Shown: positions 1 through 7,850 of the stretch, one piece after another
Layout: every line of letters starts with the position of its first letter
Numbering within the stretch: position 1 is the stretch's first letter
Assembly (NCBI GenBank): GCA_001970855.1
Contig: LSSN01001409.1
Coordinates: 1 to 16,503 of the forward strand
DNA length: 16,503 nucleotides
Origin: Smittium culicis
Lineage: Eukaryota; Kickxellomycota; Harpellomycetes; Harpellales; Legeriomycetaceae
Direction of reading: 5' to 3'
Program-made: the position numbers and the translations under genes
Notes under the pieces: generated by a model
Databases searched by the model: none
Seen by the model: the letters and a program-made list of their open reading frames with translations, nothing else
Told to the model about the DNA's origin: nothing

Positions 1-304
1 GTATTAAAAATAGTTTTATTTATTGATTTAGAAACTAATAGGGTATTAAAAATAGTTTTATTTATTGATTTAGAAACTAATAGGGTATTAAAAATAGTTT
101 TATTTATTGATTTAGAAACTAATAGGGTATTAAAAATAGTTTTATTTATTGATTTAGAAACTAATAGGGTATTAAAAATAGTTTTATTTATTGATTTAGA
201 AACTAATAGGGTATTAAAAATAGTTTTATTTATTGATTTAGAAACTAATAGGGTATTAAAAATAGTTTTATTTATTGATTTAGAAACTAATAGGGTATTA
301 AAAA
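1..304. repeat. 42-bp tandem repeat, 7 identical units plus a partial eighth
   Basis: Units begin at 1, 43, 85, 127, 169, 211 and 253, each starting GTATTAAAAATAG and ending AACTAATAGG. They are identical base for base. An eighth unit begins at 295 and diverges after ten bases, at 304. The array touches the left edge, so its true length is unknown. The perfect identity suggests recent expansion or homogenisation, or collapse of a longer array in the assembly. The unit length is a multiple of three, and one frame on each strand has no stop. Confidence 0.97.
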
Positions 305-309
305 ATTGA
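1..309 (+). other. Open reading frame through the tandem repeat (C-terminal partial, speculative)
   Basis: Reading from base 1, each 42-bp unit encodes the same 14 residues, VLKIVLFIDLETNR. The frame stays open for 102 codons and ends at TGA 307-309, just after the array. There is no ATG inside it, so any start would lie left of the window. It could be the C-terminal repeat region of a protein with 14-residue repeats. Equally, it may be open by chance, because one stop-free unit makes every copy stop-free. The minus strand also has one stop-free frame (unit LLVSKSINKTIFNT), which argues against over-reading it. Confidence 0.15.
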
Positions 310-513
310 AAGATTTAGAGATTAAAATTTGAATCTATAAGTATTTTATAGTAAAATAGAGTTTTTTTTAATTGGATAATTTAGATTAATTTTTTGAAAA
401 GAAAATTTTTAGCGAGTATTTTATCAAATATACTTTTTTTAAATAAAGACTGACTTTTGAGGGATTATCATTTTAACAATTACCCTTTGAAGTATATTAC
501 TGTGATTTTTTTT
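310..513. other. A+T-rich stretch, nothing recognised
   Basis: Poly-T and poly-A runs with frequent stops in all frames. No similarity to the LINE copies could be seen by eye. Confidence 0.5.
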
Positions 514-639
514 TTACATTTTTTGAGGTGTATCATACTCCCCAGTTCTCGCAGTGGGATTTTCAGTGTGAGAATCAAGTTCAGGGGCAGAGGTGGGATC
601 AGTTTTCTTAATATCGTTCTCAGGAAATAGCTTGGACAT
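514..639 (-). CDS. Small open frame, 41 aa, unknown; possibly an ORF1 start of another LINE copy
   Basis: The frame runs from ATG (637-639) to TAA (514-516) and encodes a hydrophilic 41-residue peptide beginning MSKLFPENDIKKTDPTSAPE and ending DTPQKM. I do not recognise it. It stands out because this stretch is clearly less A+T-rich than its flanks and uses codons such as CCC, ACC, GCC, GCG and GGG. No signal peptide or membrane segment is seen. One alternative: the start resembles the ORF1 start of LINE copy A at 5391 (MTKENIKIGPIDS), with M-S/T-K then E-N and I-K in the same order. It could therefore be the 5' end of a fourth, otherwise lost copy. A first exon of an unknown gene is also possible. 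Evidence that it is translated is absent. Confidence 0.3.
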   Translation of the reverse strand: MSKLFPENDIKKTDPTSAPELDSHTENPTARTGEYDTPQKM

Positions 640-1009
640 ATTTTTGATTGATAAGATTTGATTTTTAGTTCTATGCTTAGTTTATATAGTTTTATGTATA
701 TTAATTGTTAAAAAAATTAATACTAGTTAAAGCTTGAAAATTTATTTAATTTTAATGTTAAAGGTTAAAAATTTTTTTATTATTGTTATTATCATGTTTT
801 TTGTTTTTTTGTTTTTTTTTATGATTTTATAGTAAATTGTAAATTAAAAAGTTTTATGGTATACAGATTAAGGAAGTTTAATTTTAGAATTGTAAAAAAA
901 AATAGTATAAAAGAAAGATTTTATTTAATTATTATCCTTTTATTTTGTTAATTTTATCAGGATTTAAGGTTTAGTTTTAATATTCTTAAAATTTATTATT
1001 ATTAATTTT
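640..1009. other. A+T-rich stretch, nothing recognised
   Basis: Long T and A runs and stops in every frame. No gene, RNA or repeat could be supported. Confidence 0.5.
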
Positions 1010-1111
1010 CTAAAAAAATTCAACGGCCTTCAGAAGGGCATTTTCTGTGTGGTTATTTATATGGAAAAAATATTCCGGCTCTTCTAAGTTGCTAAAAGTA
1101 TTAAAATCCAT
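1010..1111 (-). CDS. Small open frame, 33 aa from its ATG, unknown
   Basis: From ATG 1109-1111 to TAG 1010-1012 the frame reads MDFNTFSNLEEPEYFFHINN and onward to KAVEFF. The same frame is open upstream to the stop at 1214-1216, so 67 residues in all lack a stop, though with no earlier ATG. The downstream half (about 1020-1110) is less A+T-rich than its surroundings and has varied third positions, which is why it is listed. No family was recognised and it did not align with any part of the LINE. An open stretch of this length can arise by chance in a window this long, so it may be noise, an exon, or a gene remnant. Confidence 0.2.
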   Translation of the reverse strand: MDFNTFSNLEEPEYFFHINNHTENALLKAVEFF

Positions 1112-1216
1112 GCTAGTCTTACCGAAATATAGTTGATGAGCATTTTTATTTTTATGTTTGTGTATATTGTAGTTGTTAGACTTGATTAGATTTTGTTTAA
1201 AAAATTTGAATAATTA

Positions 1217-1559
1217 AATTGAAGCTTCGATTATTATTTTTTTTCTTTTTGATCAGATGTTATTAATTTACTAAAAATTGATAAGTATAGAACATTGTAG
1301 TCAATGATTTGTAAAAAGCTGATCTATCTTTAACCTTGGTAATTAAATAATTTTCCTTTGCTAAAAAAAAATTAAACCAAGTGTGGCTATCTACTAATTA
1401 ATTTTCTTTCTAACTAATTCTACGTTATTATGTAACTGACTTTAAATTTTTTTCAAATTCTTTGTAGTTTTATAAATTTGAATTGAATTAGTGGTAATTT
1501 TTATAGGTGAATAAAACTGATTAACTAACTTCAAAAGACTTTATTCTGACGAATAAAAG
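1217..1559. other. A+T-rich stretch where the rest of copy A's RT would be expected; nothing recognised
   Basis: If copy A were collinear with B and C, this interval would encode RT motifs A to C on the minus strand. Neither a QEKAYD-like nor a YADD-like motif is found in any frame, so the element is truncated, rearranged or unrecognisable here. Confidence 0.4.
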
Positions 1560-2160
1560 TCTATATAATAATGAATATTAACATCTTTCTCATCACTTTC
1601 ACATATTGCTACGCCTATTTTTATTTTATAGGCCTATAATATATAAGTTATTTCAAATAAAATTCTTTTGGAATCAGCGGGATTCTGAGCTTCCACTTTA
1701 TTCATTCCATTTACTTATTTCAATTTCGTTATTAAAGAGCAATTGTAAGCGATCAGCTATTTTCTTATTAAATTTTTTATAGAATTCAAAATTCAGCCGA
1801 TCAGTCCGAGGAGACTTGTTATTGGGTGATTCATTTATTGATTATATTATCTCTTGACAGCTTATCTTTTCAGATATCATTGACTGGTCAATGGAATTTC
1901 TCATATTAATAATCCCTGATAGTAATAGCATCTCTCTTTTGTGAATAAGCGAGGCTATTTTTAAAAAGTTTAGAATAAAATGAATGGGTTTCTTTATTAA
2001 TTTCTGAAACTTCATTGTTTTAAGAATCACCACAGCATTCTATGGCTTTTGGTTTCTCTCTGTTCTTTAGCTATCAAAAAAAACGCATAATAAGCTTTTC
2101 GTTATTTTCTGTCCATTTTATTCGTGATCTGACTATTATTCCGTTTAGCTTATCTTTTAA
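1560..2160 (-). pseudogene. Reverse transcriptase N-terminal relic with pre-RT segment (copy A ORF2)
   Basis: Around 1850 to 1690 the minus strand reads SPNNKSPRTDRLNFEFYKKF then LLFNNEIEISKWNE, matching copy C SPNNKSPGPDGPKYEFYKRY and LFNNQLEIEKCND. After a stop and a frame change comes LIPKEFYLK and YYRPIK near 1670-1630, equivalent to ILPKKGDLK and NWRPIS in copy C, the conserved block at the start of the RT fingers. Upstream, ISEKISCQEII leads into this block, and near 2150-2090 LNGIIVRSRIKWTENNEK corresponds to the AKWSEYGERSSRYFF block before RT. Similarity fades near 1560, before motif A. It is clearly broken; the catalytic aspartates are absent. Confidence 0.85.
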
Positions 2161-2429
2161 TATGTTTTTAATTTCATTTTCATTTGATATTAATAATTCA
2201 TTATATTTTTTTTTATGAGTTGTCATTTGAAGCCTTTTTTAAAAGATTAACACAAATGTTATTAATAGATTCTAGATAATCGATTCATTTTTCTTAAAAG
2301 TTGTATTAATAATATCCTATAAATATTTCTTTACATTTATTTTTGAATTTTTTTCAATCTTATATAGTACTACATTCGATTCTAAGGCTATTTGTAATTT
2401 TATCAACTATATAGTCATTTTATAGCTGC

Positions 2430-3145
2430 TTAGAATTTAATTTCGACTGTATTAATTTTTTTCCAGTGATTTAAACCTATATAAATGTATTTATGATCCG
2501 AAAATTCTGTTATTCCTATTTTTTCTATTTTTAATTTGTTATTTGTACTTTTTTTCAATAGTATATGGTCTATTTTGTAATTAAATTTTCCAGAATAGCT
2601 ATTCAATGTTTTTATCATATCATCTTTAATCAGATTACTGATGGAATTTTCTAATTTGAAATGATTCATTATTTTAGTGACGTTTTCTCATTATTTTTTA
2701 TTGGTTATTCTTGGTGAAATCATATCCCTTTATTCATTCTCCGCCATCTTAAAATCATCAGCTATTAATATTTCTTCGTTATCTTTTTTACTTCGGAGTA
2801 ATTCACCATATAGAAAACCAAGAATTTCTCTCCTAGCCTGTGAAACTAAAAGTTATATTGCTTTTCCCGAGAATTGCTCCCAGACATGTGGGGAATTCCC
2901 ATTGTCCTAATTAAATCGCTCCTCCGCAAAAATAGAAGTATGCGGGGAGGACCACAAAATATCCAATAAAATTAATTAATTTGAATAATTGTTAATTGAT
3001 TTAAAATTACTAAATAGTACTATATTTATTATTATTTTACCTTATTATAATTCTCACTTTGGCTTTGTAAGTTGGAAATAAGATAGCCTTTAAAAGATTT
3101 TTTTAGCCATTTTTTTTCTCTATTTAAAGGGCTATGATTCCAACT
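2430..3145 (-). pseudogene. APE-type endonuclease relic (copy A ORF2)
   Basis: In a live element this domain nicks target DNA to prime reverse transcription. The relic begins near 3145 with LSWNHSPLNREKKWLKK, aligning with LSWNVKGI at the start of copy C ORF2. Near 2800-2740 it reads EEILIADDFKMAENE, the counterpart of the catalytic GDFNMVE block, with the first Gly-Asp pair changed. The 79-residue open frame at 2430-2669 contains YKIDHILL and ITEFSDHKYIYIGL, which are the RIDHIL and SDH blocks, so the essential C-terminal histidine is kept. Stops and frame changes separate the blocks. Confidence 0.85.
2919..2949. repeat. GC-rich imperfect inverted repeat inside the endonuclease relic
   Basis: CTCCTCCGCA (2919-2928) pairs with TGCGGGGAG (2941-2949) apart from one bulged T, around a 12-base loop. 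It is one of the few GC-rich stems in the window. It lies within decayed coding sequence, so a function is not implied. Confidence 0.5.
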
Positions 3146-3174
3146 CAAAGAAATGTCAGAGTAACATTGAATAC

Positions 3175-3770
3175 ATTAAAAAAATAAAGCAAAATTCTGG
3201 AAAAAAAAATTTAATAAAACCAATACTAAGTAAAGTTTCTACCTAATAACCCCTAATATTCCTATCCCCAGAATTTCATACAACCGGGGATCACAAATAA
3301 AACAAAAAAAGTTTGAATTAAAATTTTATTTAGCCTTTTTTTTATTAGGTAAATATATTTGGCAAATTTAATTTATTTTTTATTTTTTATTTCAATTTTT
3401 TTAATGTTTATCCTACCTAAAAATATTTTGGATTTCCGTTGATTGTAAATTAACTGTTTTTACTGTTTTAGATGTGTATCTAATTCATATTACTTTATCT
3501 TTCCAGTAACTATAACATAATTATATACCTTCATCATTTATATTTATTTCTTTCTATCAGGAAATATCAGATTAAAATATTTTTCAGTTATATTAAGATT
3601 CTCAACTTTTTTTTTTTCTTTTGAAATACCCTTTACGTTAAAATTCGCTAAATTAATATTATTCCTTGCATTATTTTTTTTTTATTCATTTAAATACTTT
3701 TATTTAAAGCTGACCTGTTCCTCTTTCATGAATGTAGGGGGATCAATAAAGCTTAACTTTTTACTTTCTT
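3175..3770. other. Extra segment between ORF1 and ORF2 of copy A, unidentified
   Basis: In copies B and C the ORF1 C-terminal block lies only about 200-230 bases from the endonuclease Gln-Glu site, but in copy A the gap is about 930 bases. The surplus falls here. It is very T-rich on the plus strand, with one GC-richer patch at 3243-3293 containing two CCCC/GGGG arms. No terminal repeats, target duplication or coding domain were recognised. It may be a later insertion or sequence lost from the other copies. Confidence 0.4.
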
Positions 3771-3772
3771 TT

Positions 3773-5391
3773 TTAATCTATTTCTTCGGTACGGACATCA
3801 ATTATTGTATTATTATTTAAAGTTCGTTTATTTCTCGATAGCTCGAGTTCACAAACATTATGCGAGAATTCTGAAAATTCAACAATTTTTTTCCCTCTAG
3901 AAATTCCATAGTCTCCACAGATATTATACCGTTTATTTTATAGAATAATGAACTGCTGTTTTCTTTTCCTTTTTATCTATTTTTTCATATATTTTTTCAG
4001 TTTTGATGACTTTTTCCTCTATGGAATTTTTTTATAAGTTTTCATTTTATAATAAATTTCTGATAAATATTTATTTCGGTTTTCTTAACGAACTTTGGTT
4101 GTCTACCTTAGCATTAAAAGTTTTTACTTTATTATTTTTGATATTATTATTAACTTTGATTATTTCCGCTCTTTGTTTGAAATAATCCAAATATATTTTT
4201 AGTAATTATATTATAATAGGATATTAAATAGTTAATATTTTCTGCTTCGCGATGATCATTAGATATTTTAGGTTTCTTTCCTTCAATAATATTCATATAA
4301 ACCGATTCATTTTCAGGTTGCGGTACAAATGAATCCTCAGAAATATTTAAGCTATGCTTTAGAATTTTTTTTTTTGTTTATCGGATTATTTTACTCTTCA
4401 ATAAATACTTTTTTGATGTTTTATGGGTTATTTTTTCTTGTTTTAATTTTTGTAATTTTTATAGTGATTTGAAATTTTGAAATAAGTGCAAAATGAGCTT
4501 TCACCTCACCAAATTAGGACCCCCTTAACACCACTTAGGCTCATCATGTTTGAAATATCGTTAATTTTTTTTGTTCTTTAATTTTAATTTTGTATTTCTG
4601 ATTGGATACTAATTAAAGTTAGAGTGATTATGGGCAGATATATCGACCACCTCACTCAATTCGGATATAATTTTGTAAGCTTTTATGGCTATTTCTCATA
4701 CACTATTCCCACTATATGATGGTATGGTTATGAATTTATAACAATCGCTGCAATACACTGCTTCTGACAAATAAATATTTTACCACAGCTATTTTATTTC
4801 GTTTTTTTTGCTATTATATTTCTAGAAAGATAATAAATTTAAGGAATAGATATTTTTCTGTATCATATATTTTGAAACTGGTATTAACATCAACTTTAAT
4901 AAGTATCTCCTTAATTATATCAATTTCTAAATTGATTTCTTTCAACATACATCCGAAATTATATGGGGGTACTCCTGATACACATTATTTTCTATACTGG
5001 TTTTAAGCCAGAAACCATCTAGGAAATAAGGAAGGTTTTATGCAATTTCATAGATCTTTATATCACTTTTTCTTTGGTCTAAGTCGATATTTTCGGGCGG
5101 TTTCAAATATGTAGCTGTGATAATCGTACAGCTACAACTTATATGGATTGAGGAACAATTTATTTAGCCTCAACTATACAGGATTTATTGTAATAAATAT
5201 GAGTTGTTACAATGATTTTGAAGCTTGTTATAGAGTGTATTTTTAAGTGTGAATTTATTTATATATAAGTGGAGTATTCATATTTTCATGTGACGGCTTC
5301 AGGGTAAAACAATACGCTCATTGGAACCATCGGTCTCTTCACATGCTTTAATAGAATCAATAGGCCCTATTTTAATGTTTTCTTTAGTCAT
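3773..5391 (-). pseudogene. LINE ORF1 relic with zinc-knuckle remnant (copy A)
   Basis: ORF1 proteins of LINEs bind the element RNA. The start is placed at ATG 5389-5391 (MTKENIKIGPIDSIK, then TGA at 5299-5301), because copy B keeps a matching stretch, KNIGLSLSS, in the same place. A stop-free central block at 4814-4984 reads PPYNFGCMLKEINLEIDIIK and aligns with LGFRLIEFNLDI in copy B. Near 4490-4545 VKGVLIW precedes a zinc-knuckle remnant at 4452-4490, CTYFKISNHYKNY, which keeps the first Cys and the His. NIKKVFIEE follows at about 4400-4425. An open frame at 3773-3937 contains KKIVEFSEF and CELELS, resembling IVENFESIDLEL at the C-terminus in copy C. Several stops break it. Confidence 0.75.
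5110..5136. repeat. Perfect 9-bp inverted repeat with 9-base loop
   Basis: TGTAGCTGT (5110-5118) and ACAGCTACA (5128-5136) are exact reverse complements around GATAATCGT. It lies in the N-terminal part of the copy A ORF1 relic. It is not followed by a T or A run that would suggest a terminator. Chance is possible, though the stem is richer in G+C than the local average. Confidence 0.55.
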
Positions 5392-6191
5392 AATAAATAG
5401 ATTTTTTATTAGACTAATCAATTTTTTTTTGGGTTTTAATAAAAAAAATTATTTGAGTCAAAATAAAACTCAATAAAATAAAATGAAGCTTGGTTGATTT
5501 TATATTAAATATTTTAGTAATTTATTTGGTGTAATTAGGAGGTTTAAAATAGTTTGTAAATTTATTAATATTTGCATAGATAATTCATTGTTAATTTTCT
5601 CCTTTGTTTAAAATCTGACACTTTTTCTCTAACTGTCAAGATATACTTAATATTTATAGTTTTTTTCTTGTAATGTTCAGATTTTTTGAATCTAGTAGCC
5701 GATTAGTAAGTTTTTATGTTATTTGAAGTTTAACTATATACAAATTACATATGATTTATTGATGATATGCACACCGTTTTTTAGAAGTATAGGTTTTATA
5801 AGAAGTGGATTTCTATTATTTTTTTATATAATAATAGCAAATCTTTGAGTTAAAATTTTTAATTTTAAAATGAGCTCAAACTATAAATTTACTATCTTTT
5901 TTTTATTGTTAAGTACGCATAGATTTACAAATTAGTATTCGTTAGAGTTTCATCTAGAATTTCTCGTTCAAAACTTCCACATATATAATAAAAAATTTTT
6001 ATGTATATTTTATTCGAGTCATAATAGCGAGTTTAATTGATATTCTCTAAAGTAGAAGAGAAGGTCAAATTAAATTAGATTATCAAAATCCTTATAATTT
6101 ATTCCAAATCTGAAAGAATTCTTATCGTTTAAACCAATTTATAAAATTCTATAATTATCTATTTAAAACAACAAAAAACAAAAAATGTCGA
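5392..6191. other. Spacer between copies A and B, nothing recognised
   Basis: About 800 bases of A+T-rich sequence between the 5' end of copy A and the 3' A-tract of copy B. All frames are closed. There is an A+T-only inverted repeat at 5813-5837, of a kind expected by chance. The first few dozen bases may include the 5' leader of copy A. Confidence 0.5.
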
Positions 6192-6270
6192 TTTTTTTTT
6201 AATTTTAGTATTATTTATTATAATAAAACATTTATTCTAAAGTATTAATTTATTTAAGGTAATATCAATT
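6192..6270 (-). other. 3' untranslated end and A-tract of copy B
   Basis: Sequence after the decayed end of ORF2, finishing on the minus strand in A9 (plus-strand T9 at 6192-6200). It shares CTAAAGTATTA (6237-6247) with the 3' end of copy C. The exact last base of the insertion cannot be fixed because the flanks are also A+T-rich. Confidence 0.6.
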
Positions 6271-7850
6271 ATCAAAAATTAAAAAAGAGGAGAGAGTTGC
6301 TGTGTGATTCGGTGATTTCAGTTATCGCTGAATATTAGCTTTCCTTCATGTCCTATTTAGAAGAGTTTGGTTATTAAAGCTAGCCAGTATTCCTTTTTTT
6401 TAAATTCGATTAAAATTAATAGTAATTTTTTGTCTTAGGACGCTTTTCCTCCTGTTTAAAATTTCTTATCCAGTGATATTTTTAGATGATAGGGCTGTTT
6501 CAGCCCTAGGTCTGTAGAAATTTCAAATCGCTTTCATATAGTATGTTTAAATTTGAAAAAAAAAAATTCTATTGGCTGTAGAAAGATAATAATTACTTCA
6601 TTAGTTAGTCTATTGTCTAATCCGTTATTGAATGAGCTTGTGCAAATAAAGTTGAATATTATTTTATAAAAAATTTTGCTCTCCTATTTCCAAAGTAAAT
6701 GTGAATTTTGTATACTGTTCTTTCATTGAAGGTTTACATTATTTTTATCGGTTAAACACCATTTTATTCCAAATTCTGGTTTTTTTCTCAGTGAATTAGT
6801 GCGTTATCAAAAAGAAGCCATAGATTCCCGGTTACTTTCGTTTCCAAATCAATATCATGTATTTTCATCCAATTTAATATTGTTTCGATTTAAATTAAAT
6901 TACCAATTTTGAACCAATTAGGCTCAGTTATTGGTTCTTTTCTATTACCTCGTCTTTTTTTTTTATCAATTTTCTGTTGAAGTCAATTGACGGTGAATTA
7001 TTTTAGGCGAATATTTTATTGATTATATGTGAAGTTTCTATGTACATCTTATTTAATAATCTATCTTTTATCATTTGACTCACAGAATAGTTAATTAGCA
7101 TAAATTTTAATTACTATTGAAAATATTGAATCTGAGTGATCCTCCCACATTGATTTTTATTTGATAAAAAATTGACCGCAGTTTATTATTTCATTTTCTA
7201 TTAGCCATTTCATATCTCTTTTACTTGTGTATACATGAATCAATTTTTTAATGTTTTTTAATTCAAGAATTTTTATACTGTCATACGAACATTTACGTAT
7301 GTCGGCTGTTTTTAATTTATAAGATTTTTTGCTATTTTTATTGATTCTCTCGAAACTAGCGGATTTTTGTTACCCAATATTTCAAATATTTTTTCAAATG
7401 AGCCATTTTTATTTACTAAATATTGAATATTTGAGGTAGCTAGTTGTCTGCAGATAGTTTTTTATTTGATAACAAGCCATGGTACCATATGATAAATAAT
7501 ATTTTTCATTGGGAATTAATATTGAGCAAAACCAAACCCCCAAACGTATTATCTACATCTATCACATCGATTTTCACATAAGTAATTTTGTTATTCCAGA
7601 TGAATCTATTTACTATTTTTTAGAAAATTGTTATAAAGAAATTTTTAACATAATTTCATGTGTGGAGTATCAGAGTTTAGAGTGTAGAAAAACGTTGGAA
7701 ATTAGTACTCTACCTTTGAATGAAAGCTTTCTATTTTTCCAACTATTGAGTTTATTTTTTATTTTATTTAAGAGGTTTTCTTGGCTTAGTTTAATTGGGA
7801 TTCCGACTGGTGAGATTATAATTCCGACTTATTTAAAATGATCTATTTTT
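6270..7850 (-). pseudogene. ORF2 C-terminal relic with zf-RVT-like region (copy B)
   Basis: Near 7830-7690 the minus strand reads SPVGIPIKLSQENLLNKIKN then NSWKNRKLSFKGRVLISN, equal to the HNWRDRKISLGGKILLTN block of copy C downstream of the RT active site. Near 7540-7440 FGGLVLLNINSQ matches GGMGLLDIEAQ. At about 6790-6660 KWCLTDKNN, NSHLLWK and SKIFYKIIFNFI line up with the Cys/His zf-RVT region of copy C (KCSFCSNEE, STKHIY, FWELVINFI), with the paired cysteines mostly lost. NRTxRKANI near 6345 matches NKTWLQIRNLW with Trp changed to a stop. The open frame on the opposite strand at 7509-7841 is a by-product of this sequence. Confidence 0.75.
6490..6508. repeat. Perfect 8-bp GC-rich hairpin with TTT loop
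   Basis: TAGGGCTG (6490-6497), TTT, CAGCCCTA (6501-6508). This is a tight stem-loop within the decayed C-terminal part of copy B ORF2. No adjacent long T run is present to make it a classical terminator. Confidence 0.6.

Larger units (their letters stand above)
1560..5391 (-). mobile_element. LINE retrotransposon copy A, old and 3'-deficient
   Basis: This is a relic of the same non-LTR family as the copies at 6192 and 11854, read on the minus strand. From its 5' side (high coordinates) it shows the ORF1 start (5391), an ORF1 central domain (4814-4984), a zinc-knuckle remnant (4452-4490), an acidic ORF1 C-terminus (about 3773-3937), the endonuclease (about 3145 to 2430), the pre-RT segment (about 2160 to 1850) and the first RT block (about 1850 to 1560). 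The second half of RT and the C-terminal zf-RVT domain are not seen. About 600 bases between ORF1 and ORF2 have no counterpart in the other copies. Many stops and frame changes show that it is non-functional. Confidence 0.85.

Noticed and set aside
1..304. CRISPR array or telomeric repeat
   Set aside because: The units are contiguous and identical with no spacers, and 42 bp of A+T-rich sequence is unlike any known telomere repeat.
1571..1639. Plus-strand 22-residue hydrophobic peptide resembling a signal sequence (MNINIFLITFTYC...)
   Set aside because: It lies antisense to the RT relic of copy A and is too short, with no continuation.
2677..2910. 77-codon plus-strand open frame
   Set aside because: Antisense to the endonuclease relic of copy A, which shows the ADDFKMAENE block on the other strand.
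5813..5837. Inverted repeat CTATTATT/AATAATAG
   Set aside because: A+T-only stems of this size are expected by chance at this base composition.
7509..7841. 110-codon plus-strand open frame
   Set aside because: The opposite strand here encodes RT-thumb blocks of copy B (NSWKNRKLSFKGRVLISN) that match copy C, so the plus frame is antisense by-product.
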